64,000 bases of DNA from Haliea sp. (GTDB taxonomy: Bacteria; Pseudomonadota; Gammaproteobacteria; Pseudomonadales; Halieaceae): the NCBI GenBank assembly GCA_016704305.1, contig JADJAL010000022.1, positions 36,480 through 100,479 of the forward strand. Reading direction: 5' to 3'. The notes below the pieces were generated by a model that worked only from the letters and a program-made list of their open reading frames with translations, did no database searches and had not been told where the DNA came from. The position numbers and the translations under genes were made by a program. This document shows, piece after piece, positions 20,194 to 27,900 of the stretch. The first letter of the stretch is position 1, and every line of letters starts with the position of its first letter.

Positions 20194-21201
20194 ATGAAAA
20201 AACTAATGTTATCGCTGGCCATTTCCGCTCTGGCAATGCCTGTATCGGCAATGGGTCCAATGCCCAAGCAAGACGGCTTTTCCGGCTCTCTGGCCCTGGG
20301 TGCCGCTGGCGGCAGTGTTGAATCAAACTTTCTGGCGAAGGTTGTCGGCGTCGACCTGAGCAACGAGGACATCTATGTCTACGATTCGCCCTCGCAAACA
20401 GACATTATCATCCCCAGCTTTAGCTTTGACCTCGGGTATACCTTTGGCAATCAGAAGACCCGCATTTACGCTGCTAATGCGGTGGAAGATGCCATCGACT
20501 TTTCCTCAAACACCGTGCTGGCCGTGCGCCATGATTTCGACTCTTTGGGCAATATTGAGCTGGCTGGCCTGTTGCCGGGAGCCGCCCAGACTGAAGTCTG
20601 GGAAAATCCCTATGAGTTGGGCGTAGACCGTGACGCCACCGAGCGCTCCACCAGTGGTGGTCGCCTGACATGGGACAAGATGTTCGGCACCGGCCTGGAG
20701 TTTGTCGCCTCTGCCAGACAAGTCGACATAGACGAAGAGCGCAGTGGCCAGAACCTTGGTCTCACTGCAGCACAACAGGATTTGTTGGATCGCGAGGGTG
20801 ATTTGTATCGCTATCAGCTGGGTTATGCGTTCAAATGCGCGGATGACCTCACCGTGGAACCCAGTGTTGCCTACATTGATCGCGACCTCGACGGCGGGGC
20901 CATGGCCCAGGATGGCTATGAGCTCGGAATCAGTCTGGTGTATGAGGCTGGCGACTATAACTGGGTGAACCGTGTTGTGTACCAGGACCTCGACGGCGAC
21001 CAGGGCAACCCGTTGTTCAATGGTGAAGTGAACGATGCAAATGTATACGCGCTGGCGAGTGAACTGAATATCCCCAACCCGATGGGCTGGGACCAGTGGT
21101 TCGCCACCGTGGGATTCCAGTGGGCGGAGAACCAGGCCGACATCGACTTTAACAAAAGCTCCGTTGCCCTGTTCGCGGCGCGCGTCGGTCGCAACTTCTA
21201 G
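20194..21201 (+). CDS. Outer-membrane beta-barrel protein, DUF2860-like
   Basis: A 335-residue outer-membrane protein. The start ATG 20194 (MKKLMLSLAISALAMPVSA) is chosen for its signal peptide with cleavage near Ala19-Met20 and a GGAG site upstream. The mature part is made of alternating short amphipathic strands, many ending in aromatic residues, and the last residue is Phe (VGRNF), the usual signature for BAM-dependent barrels. Stretches such as SFSFDLGYTFG, WENPYELGVDRDATE and LLDREGDLYRYQLGY recall the DUF2860 barrel family of Vibrio and relatives; I am fairly but not fully sure of that assignment. No substrate can be named. It is a single-gene unit ended by a strong terminator. Confidence 0.75.
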   Translation: MKKLMLSLAISALAMPVSAMGPMPKQDGFSGSLALGAAGGSVESNFLAKVVGVDLSNEDIYVYDSPSQTDIIIPSFSFDLGYTFGNQKTRIYAANAVEDAIDFSSNTVLAVRHDFDSLGNIELAGLLPGAAQTEVWENPYELGVDRDATERSTSGGRLTWDKMFGTGLEFVASARQVDIDEERSGQNLGLTAAQQDLLDREGDLYRYQLGYAFKCADDLTVEPSVAYIDRDLDGGAMAQDGYELGISLVYEAGDYNWVNRVVYQDLDGDQGNPLFNGEVNDANVYALASELNIPNPMGWDQWFATVGFQWAENQADIDFNKSSVALFAARVGRNF

Positions 21202-21219
21202 GATATAGTCGAAGTACTC

Positions 21220-21249
21220 AAAGCCCCGGCGGTGTCGCCGGGGCTTTTT
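21220..21249 (+). terminator. Rho-independent terminator
   Basis: A perfect 11-bp stem (AAAGCCCCGGC / GCCGGGGCTTT) with a 6-base loop runs into TTTTT, 18 bases past the stop of the barrel gene. Confidence 0.92.
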
Positions 21250-21301
21250 CATTTCTGCTTTCGGCAACTTCGCTGCCACGCTAACACGCTACACTGGACC
21301 T

Positions 21302-22149
21302 ATGGACAAATTATTCATCCTGTTTCAACACCTCGTGCCGCAACACCTGCTGTCCCGCTGCACGGGCGCCCTGGCGCGATTGCGTCATCCCGAGTGGCTG
21401 AAGAACTTTCTCATCAGGCAGTTCATCCTGCACTTTGACGTGGATATGTCGGAAGCCCTTGAGCCCGACCCTGACCAATACGCCTGCTTCAATGACTTTT
21501 TTACGCGCCCGTTGTGCGACGGCGCCCGCCCCTGGCGGTAGCCGATATCCTCTGCCCTGCGGACGGCGCGATCAGCCAGTTGGGCGAGATCGCCAACGGC
21601 CTGTTGTTTTCAGGCCAAGGGCCGTTTTTTTCGGCTGAGGACCTGCTCGGTGGCGATACCGTGCGCGCGGCGCAGTTTCAAGGCGGGCAGTTCGCCACCA
21701 TCTATCTCTCCCCGAAGGATTATCACCGCGTGCATATGCCGGTGGCCGGGAAGTTGACCGCGACTTGCTATATTCCCGGCAAGTTGTTTTCGGTGAATGG
21801 CGTGACGGCGGAGAATGTCGATCGGCTGTTTGCGCGCAACGAACGCCTGGTGTGCCATTTCGAGACCGAGCACGGACCGATGGCGATGGTGCTGGTCGGC
21901 GCCATGGTGGTGGCGGGCATTGAAACGGTTTGGGCGGGGCAGGTGGCGCCGCCGCCGAAGCGCCCTGCGACGGTGGATTACCTGAGTCTGCCGCAATCGG
22001 TGGAGCTCGCCCAGGGGGACGAAATGGGGCGCTTTATGCTGGGTTCCACGGTGATTTTACTGTTTCCCGAGGGTGTGATGCGTTTTGATGAGCGCTATCT
22101 GGCGGGGGCTGCTACCCGGATGGGAGAGATGTTGGGGTCGTATCAGTAG
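21302..22149 (+). CDS. psd: Phosphatidylserine decarboxylase (frameshifted)
   Basis: Makes phosphatidylethanolamine from phosphatidylserine at the inner membrane. The repaired protein is about 282 residues, typical of the bacterial proenzyme. Recognisable parts are FNDFFTRPL, CPADGAIS, YLSPKDYHRVHMPV, and near the end the self-cleavage motif LGST, whose Ser becomes the pyruvoyl cofactor. The frame is lost at CCCC 21529-21532; adding one C gives DGARPLAVADILCPADG. The gene sits tail to tail with rsgA, 17 bases apart, as in many gammaproteobacteria. Confidence 0.92.
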
Positions 22150-22166
22150 GAGCGACTGCGTATACA

Positions 22167-23180
22167 CTAATCAGCGTTAAGGCTCGCCACGATCCGCCGA
22201 TAACTGTCCAGCCGCTGCGCGCTGATGGCGCCGGACTCCACACCGGCTAAAATGGCACATCCCGGCTCGTGGTCATGCTGGCAATCGCGAAACTTACAGG
22301 TACCCAGAAACGCCCGGAATTCGCGAAACCCTTGTTCCACCTGTTCCTTGCTCATATGCCACAAACCAAATTCGCGAATCCCCGGCGAATCGATCAGGGT
22401 GCCGCCGCAGTTCAGGTGCAGTAGCTGGGCGGTGGTGGTGGTATGGGTGCCTTTTTGCGTGCTCTCAGATAACGCGCCAACGCGAATATCGGCATCTGGC
22501 AGCAGCACGTTCACCAGCGAGGACTTGCCGACACCCGATTGCCCGACAAATACGCTGGTGCGTTCGAACAATGCGCGTTGCAGTTCGTCCAGTCCGCCGG
22601 CCTTGATCGATGTGCGAATGACCCGGTAGCCGAGCGTGGGGTATATCGCCAGCAGCTCGTCAATAATCTGTTGCAGCGCGGGGTCCGCCGGCAGCAAATC
22701 CGTTTTGTTCAGCAGGATGACCGGCTCGATGCCGACGACTTCCGCCGCGACCAGGTAGCGGTCGATCAGATTGGCGTGGGGTTCAGGCAGCGGGGCGATC
22801 ACCAGCAGGATCTGGTCGATATTGGCCGCGACGGGTTTCAGTTTGCCGTAGGGATCCGGTCGCGATAGCACGCTGTGCCGTTCCCGCTGCGCGACGACGA
22901 CGCCCATTGGATCGCCCTCGCACCACACGACCCGGTCACCCGTGACCAGGCCTTCGAGATTGGCGCGCAGATGGCAGCGCCGGCTGCTCCCCGGCTCGGA
23001 TTCCACCGCCACCTGCGTACCGTAGTGCGCGACGACCAATCCGTCCTGCTCCGGACCCAACTCACCTGCGCTCAGCGCATCCTGCGCATCGGCATCACGG
23101 CGCGCGGCGCGCTTGGCGCGCTCCCCCTGGACTTTCTCGATGCGCCAGGCCTGTTGCCGGCTGAGTTTACGTTTGCTCAT
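22167..23180 (-). CDS. rsgA: Ribosome small-subunit-dependent GTPase A
   Basis: RsgA (YjeQ) is a circularly permuted GTPase that helps late maturation of the 30S subunit. The 337-residue protein has a basic N-terminal tail (MSKRKLSRQQAWRIEKVQ), an OB-fold domain, then G motifs in permuted order: NKTDLLP (G4), GQSGVGKSSLVN (P-loop) and DSPGIREFGLW (G3). It ends with the zinc finger built from CKFRDCQHDHEPGC. Length and order match the family. Its promoter must lie in the 53-bp repeat shared with orn. Confidence 0.95.
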   Translation of the reverse strand: MSKRKLSRQQAWRIEKVQGERAKRAARRDADAQDALSAGELGPEQDGLVVAHYGTQVAVESEPGSSRRCHLRANLEGLVTGDRVVWCEGDPMGVVVAQRERHSVLSRPDPYGKLKPVAANIDQILLVIAPLPEPHANLIDRYLVAAEVVGIEPVILLNKTDLLPADPALQQIIDELLAIYPTLGYRVIRTSIKAGGLDELQRALFERTSVFVGQSGVGKSSLVNVLLPDADIRVGALSESTQKGTHTTTTAQLLHLNCGGTLIDSPGIREFGLWHMSKEQVEQGFREFRAFLGTCKFRDCQHDHEPGCAILAGVESGAISAQRLDSYRRIVASLNAD

Positions 23181-23187
23181 GCAGGCA

Positions 23188-23240
23188 TTATTGGGACACG
23201 CGCTTGGTCTGTCGAGGCAATTTGTTACACTGCCGACTCT
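23188..23240. repeat. 53-bp direct repeat, left copy (contains promoter)
   Basis: This copy matches 25657-25709 at 50 of 53 positions. It includes a sigma-70-like promoter, TTGGTC (23204-23209), 16-base spacer, TACACT (23226-23231), reading toward ald. The right copy lies just before orn. The two bracket the ald/oxidoreductase insert between rsgA and orn. Confidence 0.9.
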
Positions 23241-23343
23241 TCCGGAAATTCATACACCCGACAGGGTGGCGGGTTAGCTGAAGACGGGGCAGACTCAGCG
23301 ATCACGGCCAGTTAATTTGTCAGCGCCGATCAAGGAGAGCGTT

Positions 23344-24462
23344 ATGCTGGTAGGCGTACCCAAGGAGATCAAAACCCTGGAGTTCCGCGTGGGCCTGACC
23401 ACCGGCTCGGTGGAGGAACTGGTGCACCGCGGTCACCAGGTGATCGTGCAGGCGGGCGCCGGCGAGGGCATCGGGCTGTCGGATGACAACTACCGCGCCG
23501 CCGGCGCCGAGATCGTCGCCAGCGCTGTAGAAATCTTCGCGCGCGCTGACATGGTGGTGAAGGTCAAGGAGCCGCAACCCGAGGAGTGCGCCCTGCTGCG
23601 CGAGGGCCAGGTGCTGTTTACCTACCTGCACCTTGCCCCCGATCCACGGCAGGCCAGCCTGCTGAAAGCGTCCGGTTGTATCGCCATCGCCTACGAAACG
23701 GTGACGGACGAGAACAACGGGCTGCCCCTGCTGTCCCCGATGAGCGAGGTCGCGGGCCGCATGTCGATACAGGCTGGCGCCCACGCGCTGGAAAAGCACC
23801 AGGGCGGCTCCGGCATGCTGCTCGGCGGCGTGCCGGGTGTCGAGGCGGCGCGGGTGGTGGTGATTGGCGGCGGCGTCGTCGGCACCAACGCCATTCGCAT
23901 GGCCATGGGGATGGAGGCGCATGTCACCGTGCTCGACCGCTCCCTGAAACGCCTCAAGGAACTGGACTTCCAGTTCGGCTGCATGCTCAACACCATCTAC
24001 TCCACACGCGAGGCGCTGTGGCGTCATGTCACCGGCGCGGATCTCGTCATCGGCGCAGTGCTGGTGCCGGGCGCAACCGCCCCCAAGCTGGTGACCCGGG
24101 AGATGCTGAGGGCGATGCGGCCCGGTTCAGTGGTGGTGGATGTCGCTATTGACCAGGGCGGGTGCTTTGAAACCAGCCGGCCCACCACCCACCTGGATCC
24201 CACCTATGTCGAGGAGGGCGTGGTGCATTATTGCGTCGCCAACATGCCCGGGGGCGTCGCCAGAACCTCGACGTTTGCCCTCAACAATGCCACCCTGCCC
24301 TTCACCCTGGCCCTGGCCGACAAGGGCTACCGCCAGGCCCTGCGCGACGATCACCACCTGCGCAATGGCCTCAACGTGCATCGCGGCGACATCACCTATC
24401 AAGCGGTCGCTGAGGCCCTCGGTTACGACTACCGTCCGGCACAGGATGTGCTGGCTGATTGA
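23344..24462 (+). CDS. ald: Alanine dehydrogenase
   Basis: NAD-dependent enzyme that converts L-alanine to pyruvate and ammonia and back. It has 372 residues, the normal length. The start ATG 23344 (MLVGVPKEIKTLEFRVGLT) is supported by AAGGAG upstream and by the conserved N-terminus; the earlier TTG at 23317 is not needed. The substrate lysine and histidine lie in MVVKVKEP and LFTYLHLA, the NAD fold is VVVIGGGVVGTNA, and NMPGGVARTST closes the active site. The gene sits with the next oxidoreductase inside the insert bracketed by 53-bp repeats and is probably read from the promoter in the left repeat. Confidence 0.95.
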   Translation: MLVGVPKEIKTLEFRVGLTTGSVEELVHRGHQVIVQAGAGEGIGLSDDNYRAAGAEIVASAVEIFARADMVVKVKEPQPEECALLREGQVLFTYLHLAPDPRQASLLKASGCIAIAYETVTDENNGLPLLSPMSEVAGRMSIQAGAHALEKHQGGSGMLLGGVPGVEAARVVVIGGGVVGTNAIRMAMGMEAHVTVLDRSLKRLKELDFQFGCMLNTIYSTREALWRHVTGADLVIGAVLVPGATAPKLVTREMLRAMRPGSVVVDVAIDQGGCFETSRPTTHLDPTYVEEGVVHYCVANMPGGVARTSTFALNNATLPFTLALADKGYRQALRDDHHLRNGLNVHRGDITYQAVAEALGYDYRPAQDVLAD

Positions 24463-24548
24463 TCATAGCCAGCGCGCAACGCGAATACCGGAGCGTCTGA
24501 ACTGCGTCAACGTCGCACGCCACCTTGCAGAAAAGGACAACAAAAACA

Positions 24549-25538
24549 ATGAAAGCATGGGTAGTCACAAAGACCGGCAAACCTGAGGATGTCTTGAAGA
24601 TAGTGGACCGTGCACTGCCAGACCGGGTTCACGGCACGTTGCGCGTCAGGGTACTGGCAGCGGGGGTCGGCCTGCCGGATGTTCTGATGTGCCAGGGTAA
24701 CTACCCGTTCAAGCCGGAGCCGCCCTTCACCAACGGCCAGGAAGTCTGTGGCGTCATCACCGATACCAATGGAAACGACGCGTTTCACACGGGGCAGCGG
24801 GTGATGGGTGTGACCGCCTTTATAGAAGGTTACGGCGGGTTTGCCGAGGAAGCGCTGGTCTATGAGCACAATGCATTCGCGGTTCCCGCGGACATGTCGG
24901 ATGCAGAAGCCGCGGTATTCAGCATTGCTTATCGCACTGGATACGTGGCCCTGGTGATTCGCGGCCAGATGAAAGCGGGGGAGACGCTGCTGGTGCACGG
25001 CGCCGCCGGCGGGACCGGCGCCGCGGCTATCCAGCTCGGCAAGGCACTGGGCGGCCGGGTGATCGCCGTGGCCAGCGGCGCACTGAAAACACAGAAATGC
25101 CTGGGCTTCGGCGCCGATGAGGTTGTCGACAGCAGCCGTGAGGACTTCGTGGAGCGCGTACATGCGCTCACCGGCGGCGCGGGTGTCGATTTGATCTATG
25201 ACCCCGTCGGCGGGGACACATTCAGTCGCTCGCTGAATTGCCTTAATTTTGGCGGGCGCCTCCTCGCTATCGGTTTCGCCAGCGGCGCATGGAGCGACGC
25301 CCCGACTCAGGACCTTGTGCTGAATAATCGTTCGGTGATTGGGGTATTGGCCGTTGTCCCGACGCTCGAGATGTCGCAGGCCGTCCAGCGCGAGTTGTAC
25401 GCCCTGTATGCGCAGGGCAAGATCAGCCCGCATATTGAAAGCAGCTACCGCTTCGAAGCGCTTCCCTGCGCGCTGACGGATTTGGCCGAACGGCGAATCA
25501 TTGGCAGATCAGTCATCCTGATGGACGGGAAGGGTTAA
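24549..25538 (+). CDS. NADPH:quinone oxidoreductase / zinc-type alcohol dehydrogenase family
   Basis: A 329-residue medium-chain dehydrogenase/reductase of the quinone oxidoreductase type. The start ATG 24549 (MKAWVVTKTGKPEDVL) follows an AAAAGGA site. The N-terminal GroES-like domain lacks the structural zinc cysteines, which points to the QOR branch rather than true alcohol dehydrogenase. The nucleotide fold is LLVHGAAGGTGAAAIQLGKA, followed by DLIYDPVGGDTF. It is 86 bases after ald and likely co-transcribed. The natural substrate cannot be told from sequence. Confidence 0.87.
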   Translation: MKAWVVTKTGKPEDVLKIVDRALPDRVHGTLRVRVLAAGVGLPDVLMCQGNYPFKPEPPFTNGQEVCGVITDTNGNDAFHTGQRVMGVTAFIEGYGGFAEEALVYEHNAFAVPADMSDAEAAVFSIAYRTGYVALVIRGQMKAGETLLVHGAAGGTGAAAIQLGKALGGRVIAVASGALKTQKCLGFGADEVVDSSREDFVERVHALTGGAGVDLIYDPVGGDTFSRSLNCLNFGGRLLAIGFASGAWSDAPTQDLVLNNRSVIGVLAVVPTLEMSQAVQRELYALYAQGKISPHIESSYRFEALPCALTDLAERRIIGRSVILMDGKG

Positions 25539-25656
25539 AAACATTTGATGGCTGGCGCAATGCTGAGATGACCGAACCCACTGGGCCGCTTCGCCAGGGA
25601 CCTGCCTCCCGGCAGAGGGGTTAGAGCGCCGCGCTGCTGGTCGACGAGGTGTTTCC

Positions 25657-25709
25657 TTATTGGAACAGGCGCTTGGTCTGTCGAGGCAATTTGTTACACT
25701 GCCGGCTCT
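25657..25709. repeat. 53-bp direct repeat, right copy (orn promoter)
   Basis: The right copy of the repeat at 23188-23240, with three differences. TTGGTC (25673-25678), a 16-base spacer and TACACT (25695-25700) form a likely promoter 35 bases before the orn start. Confidence 0.9.
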
Positions 25710-25734
25710 CTGGGTACTTCAAGGCAAACCTCGT

Positions 25735-26280
25735 ATGCGCAATGCCAGCAATCTCATCTGGGTAGATATGGAAATGACGGGCCTGGACCCGGATAAGGAC
25801 GCAGTGATAGAGATTGCGACGATTGTGACCGATACCGACCTCAACACACTGGCCGAAGGGCCGGTGATCGCGGTACACCAGAGCGATGCCAAACTGCGTG
25901 CAATGGACGAGTGGAACACTACCCACCACACGCGCTCCGGCCTGGTCGACAGGGTAAAAGCCAGCGCGTACGACGAGGAGCGCACGACGCAGGAAACCAT
26001 TGCCTTTCTGCAGCAGTGGGTGCCTGCGGGCGCCTCGCCGATGTGCGGCAACACCATCTGCCAGGATCGTCGCTTCATGGCCAGGCACCTGCCACAGCTG
26101 GAGGCCTTTTTTCATTACCGGAACCTGGACGTCAGCACGCTCAAAATCCTGATGCAACGCTGGCGCCCCGAGCTGGAAGCGGGCTTTGAGAAGACTGCAA
26201 CCCATCTGGCGCTGGATGATATCCGCGAGTCCATCAACGAAATGCGCTACTACCGCGAGCACTTTCTCAAGCTGGCATAG
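25735..26280 (+). CDS. orn: Oligoribonuclease
   Basis: 3'-5' exoribonuclease that degrades 2-5 nucleotide RNAs and pGpG from cyclic-di-GMP breakdown. It has 181 residues as usual. ATG 25735 (MRNASNLIWVDMEMTGLD) is the family start; the longer frame from 25660 runs through the promoter repeat. The DEDD metal ligands are visible: Asp11 and Glu13 in VDMEMTGL, Asp in the CQDRRFMARHLP region, and the final Asp with His in THLALDDIRES. The last 14 bases overlap the convergent end of queG. Confidence 0.95.
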   Translation: MRNASNLIWVDMEMTGLDPDKDAVIEIATIVTDTDLNTLAEGPVIAVHQSDAKLRAMDEWNTTHHTRSGLVDRVKASAYDEERTTQETIAFLQQWVPAGASPMCGNTICQDRRFMARHLPQLEAFFHYRNLDVSTLKILMQRWRPELEAGFEKTATHLALDDIRESINEMRYYREHFLKLA

Positions 26281-27343
26281 CGCCGTGTCGCTGTAAGGCC
26301 CAGGCCACATGCTCCTGTACCAGCGGCGAAGGATGCGCGCTGCGAGCCCGCAGTGCGCTGATAACGGTCTCTGAGCGCGGTGCATTGCCCAGCGCCACCG
26401 CGAGATTGCGCAGCCAGCGCTCGTAGCCGATGCGGCGGATCGCCGAGCCTTCAGTGTTGGCCATAAAGGTTTTCTCGTCCCACGCGAACAGCGCCACCAG
26501 CTCGACATCCGCCAGGCCGTGCCGGGGCCGGAAGTCGCCCTCGCCGGTCGCGTGCGCGAACTTGTTCCAGGGGCAGCACAGCTGGCAGTCGTCGCACCCG
26601 AAAATGCGGTTGCCCATCAGCGGCCGCAGTTCAGGATCGATGCTGCCGTGGTGCTCGATGGTGAGGTAGGAGATGCACCGGCGGGCGTCCAGTTGGAAGG
26701 GGCCGGTAAAGGCGTTGGTGGGGCAGATGTCGAGGCAAGCGGTGCAGGTGCCGCAGTGTTTGCTGGTGTGCGCTGCATCCACGGGCAGCGGCAGGTTGGT
26801 GAATATCTCGCCGAGGAAAAACCAGGAGCCGGCGTCGCGGTTGATCAGCATGGTGTTCTTGGCAATCCAGCCCAATCCCGCCTGCTCCGCGGCGGCGCGC
26901 TCCAATACCGGCGCGCTGTCGACGAAGGCCCTGAATTCACCGCCGCCGACTTCCGCTTCGATGCGCTCTGCCAGTTGTGATAATCGCCTGCGAATCAGTT
27001 TGTGGTAGTCGCGGCCCAGCGCGTAACGCGAGATATAGGCCTTGTGCGGCGCGGCGAGGATTTCGAGCGGTTGCGTGTCTGGCTCCAGGTAGTCCATGCG
27101 CAGCGAAATAACCCGCAGCGTGCCCGGCACCAGTTCGTCGGGCCGTGTCCGCTTGTTGCCGTGGCGCGCCATGTACTCCATGCTGCCGTGGTAGCCGGCA
27201 TCCAGCCATTTTTGCAGGTAGCCTTCGTGCTCGCCGAGGTCGACGCCGGTGATGCCCATTTGCTGGAAGCCGAGCTCAGTGGCCCAGGCGCGGATTTTTT
27301 GCACGAGGGTTTCGGGGTTATGCGTTGTGAGTTGTTGTGGCAA
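26267..27343 (-). CDS. queG: Epoxyqueuosine reductase
   Basis: Performs the last step of queuosine tRNA modification, reducing epoxyqueuosine with cobalamin and iron-sulfur clusters. The 358-residue protein has the two ferredoxin-like cysteine sets CGTCTACLDICP and CDDCQLCCPWNK that hold two 4Fe-4S clusters, plus the conserved DSAPVLERAAAEQAGLGWI and NTMLINRDAGSWFFLGEI. A HEAT-like C-terminus (residues 300-350) probably binds tRNA. It converges on orn with a 14-base overlap. Confidence 0.95.
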   Translation of the reverse strand: MPQQLTTHNPETLVQKIRAWATELGFQQMGITGVDLGEHEGYLQKWLDAGYHGSMEYMARHGNKRTRPDELVPGTLRVISLRMDYLEPDTQPLEILAAPHKAYISRYALGRDYHKLIRRRLSQLAERIEAEVGGGEFRAFVDSAPVLERAAAEQAGLGWIAKNTMLINRDAGSWFFLGEIFTNLPLPVDAAHTSKHCGTCTACLDICPTNAFTGPFQLDARRCISYLTIEHHGSIDPELRPLMGNRIFGCDDCQLCCPWNKFAHATGEGDFRPRHGLADVELVALFAWDEKTFMANTEGSAIRRIGYERWLRNLAVALGNAPRSETVISALRARSAHPSPLVQEHVAWALQRHGAMPA

Positions 27344-27436
27344 TTCGGTGCAACCGTATTTTGGCTAGTCGATTTAATTCTGACAGAAGCGTGTTAGGTA
27401 CAGAACCTCAGATTTATTTGTGGAGGTGTGGGGCGC

Positions 27437-27546
27437 GGGAAAGAGGTAGATTGCCCTTCAGGACACGCAAAAGCGCCATCCATGGCAGCTCGCGTTCGGC
27501 CATCCATGGCCTCACACGGTCCTGAAGGGCAATCTACCTCTTTCCC
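27437..27546. repeat. Perfect 28-bp inverted repeat with inner GCCATCCATGGC repeat
   Basis: Arms 27437-27464 and 27519-27546 are exact reverse complements. The 54-base spacer carries the 12-mer GCCATCCATGGC twice (27475-27486 and 27499-27510), each centred on the palindrome CCATGG. It lies in the 557-base gap between the divergent queG and nnr genes. The form suggests a mobile palindromic intergenic element (REP/MITE-like) rather than a plain terminator, as there is no T-run. Confidence 0.88.
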
Positions 27547-27679
27547 TCCTACCTCACTCCGTAAGCAGACTAGAAACCTGCCTACGTAGTGAAATGCTTG
27601 TCTCAAGCGCATAAGTTGAAAGAAGATAACAATTGACCGAAGGAGGTAGTGGCTCAGTTTGAAGGTTGTCGGCAGAAGA

Positions 27680-27825
27680 GAGCCTTAGAGGCAGCGTTAC
27701 GGGCGGGACCGTGTGGCGACAGGACGTCGCCACCCGAGCCTGGCCGGCCGCACCTGACATGGATGTGCGCTTTTTGTGCGGCCGGCGTCCCGGTGTCCCA
27801 GGTCGTAACGCTGTCTCTAAGGCTC
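27680..27825. repeat. 146-bp cruciform element with two inner hairpins
   Basis: Outer arms 27680-27701 and 27804-27825 pair over 22 bp with one mismatch. Inside are a perfect 8-bp hairpin (27713-27733) and a perfect 10-bp stem (27744-27753 with 27776-27785), giving a cloverleaf-like fold. There is no open frame or tRNA signature. It lies about 75 bases before nnr. Confidence 0.82.
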
Positions 27826-27900
27826 GTACGCTATCGCAGCTAAGTATCAAGCTAAGCCACCGCACAAGACGGCTATGAATAAATACAAGGCGTCAAGAAA

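Noticed and set aside
24450..24475. Hairpin after ald as a terminator
   Set aside because: The stem is only 6 bp with a long loop and no T-run, and the next gene is close and on the same strand.
27680..27825. tRNA gene, because of the cloverleaf-like fold
   Set aside because: Stem lengths, size and the lack of a T-loop and CCA-type end do not fit a tRNA.
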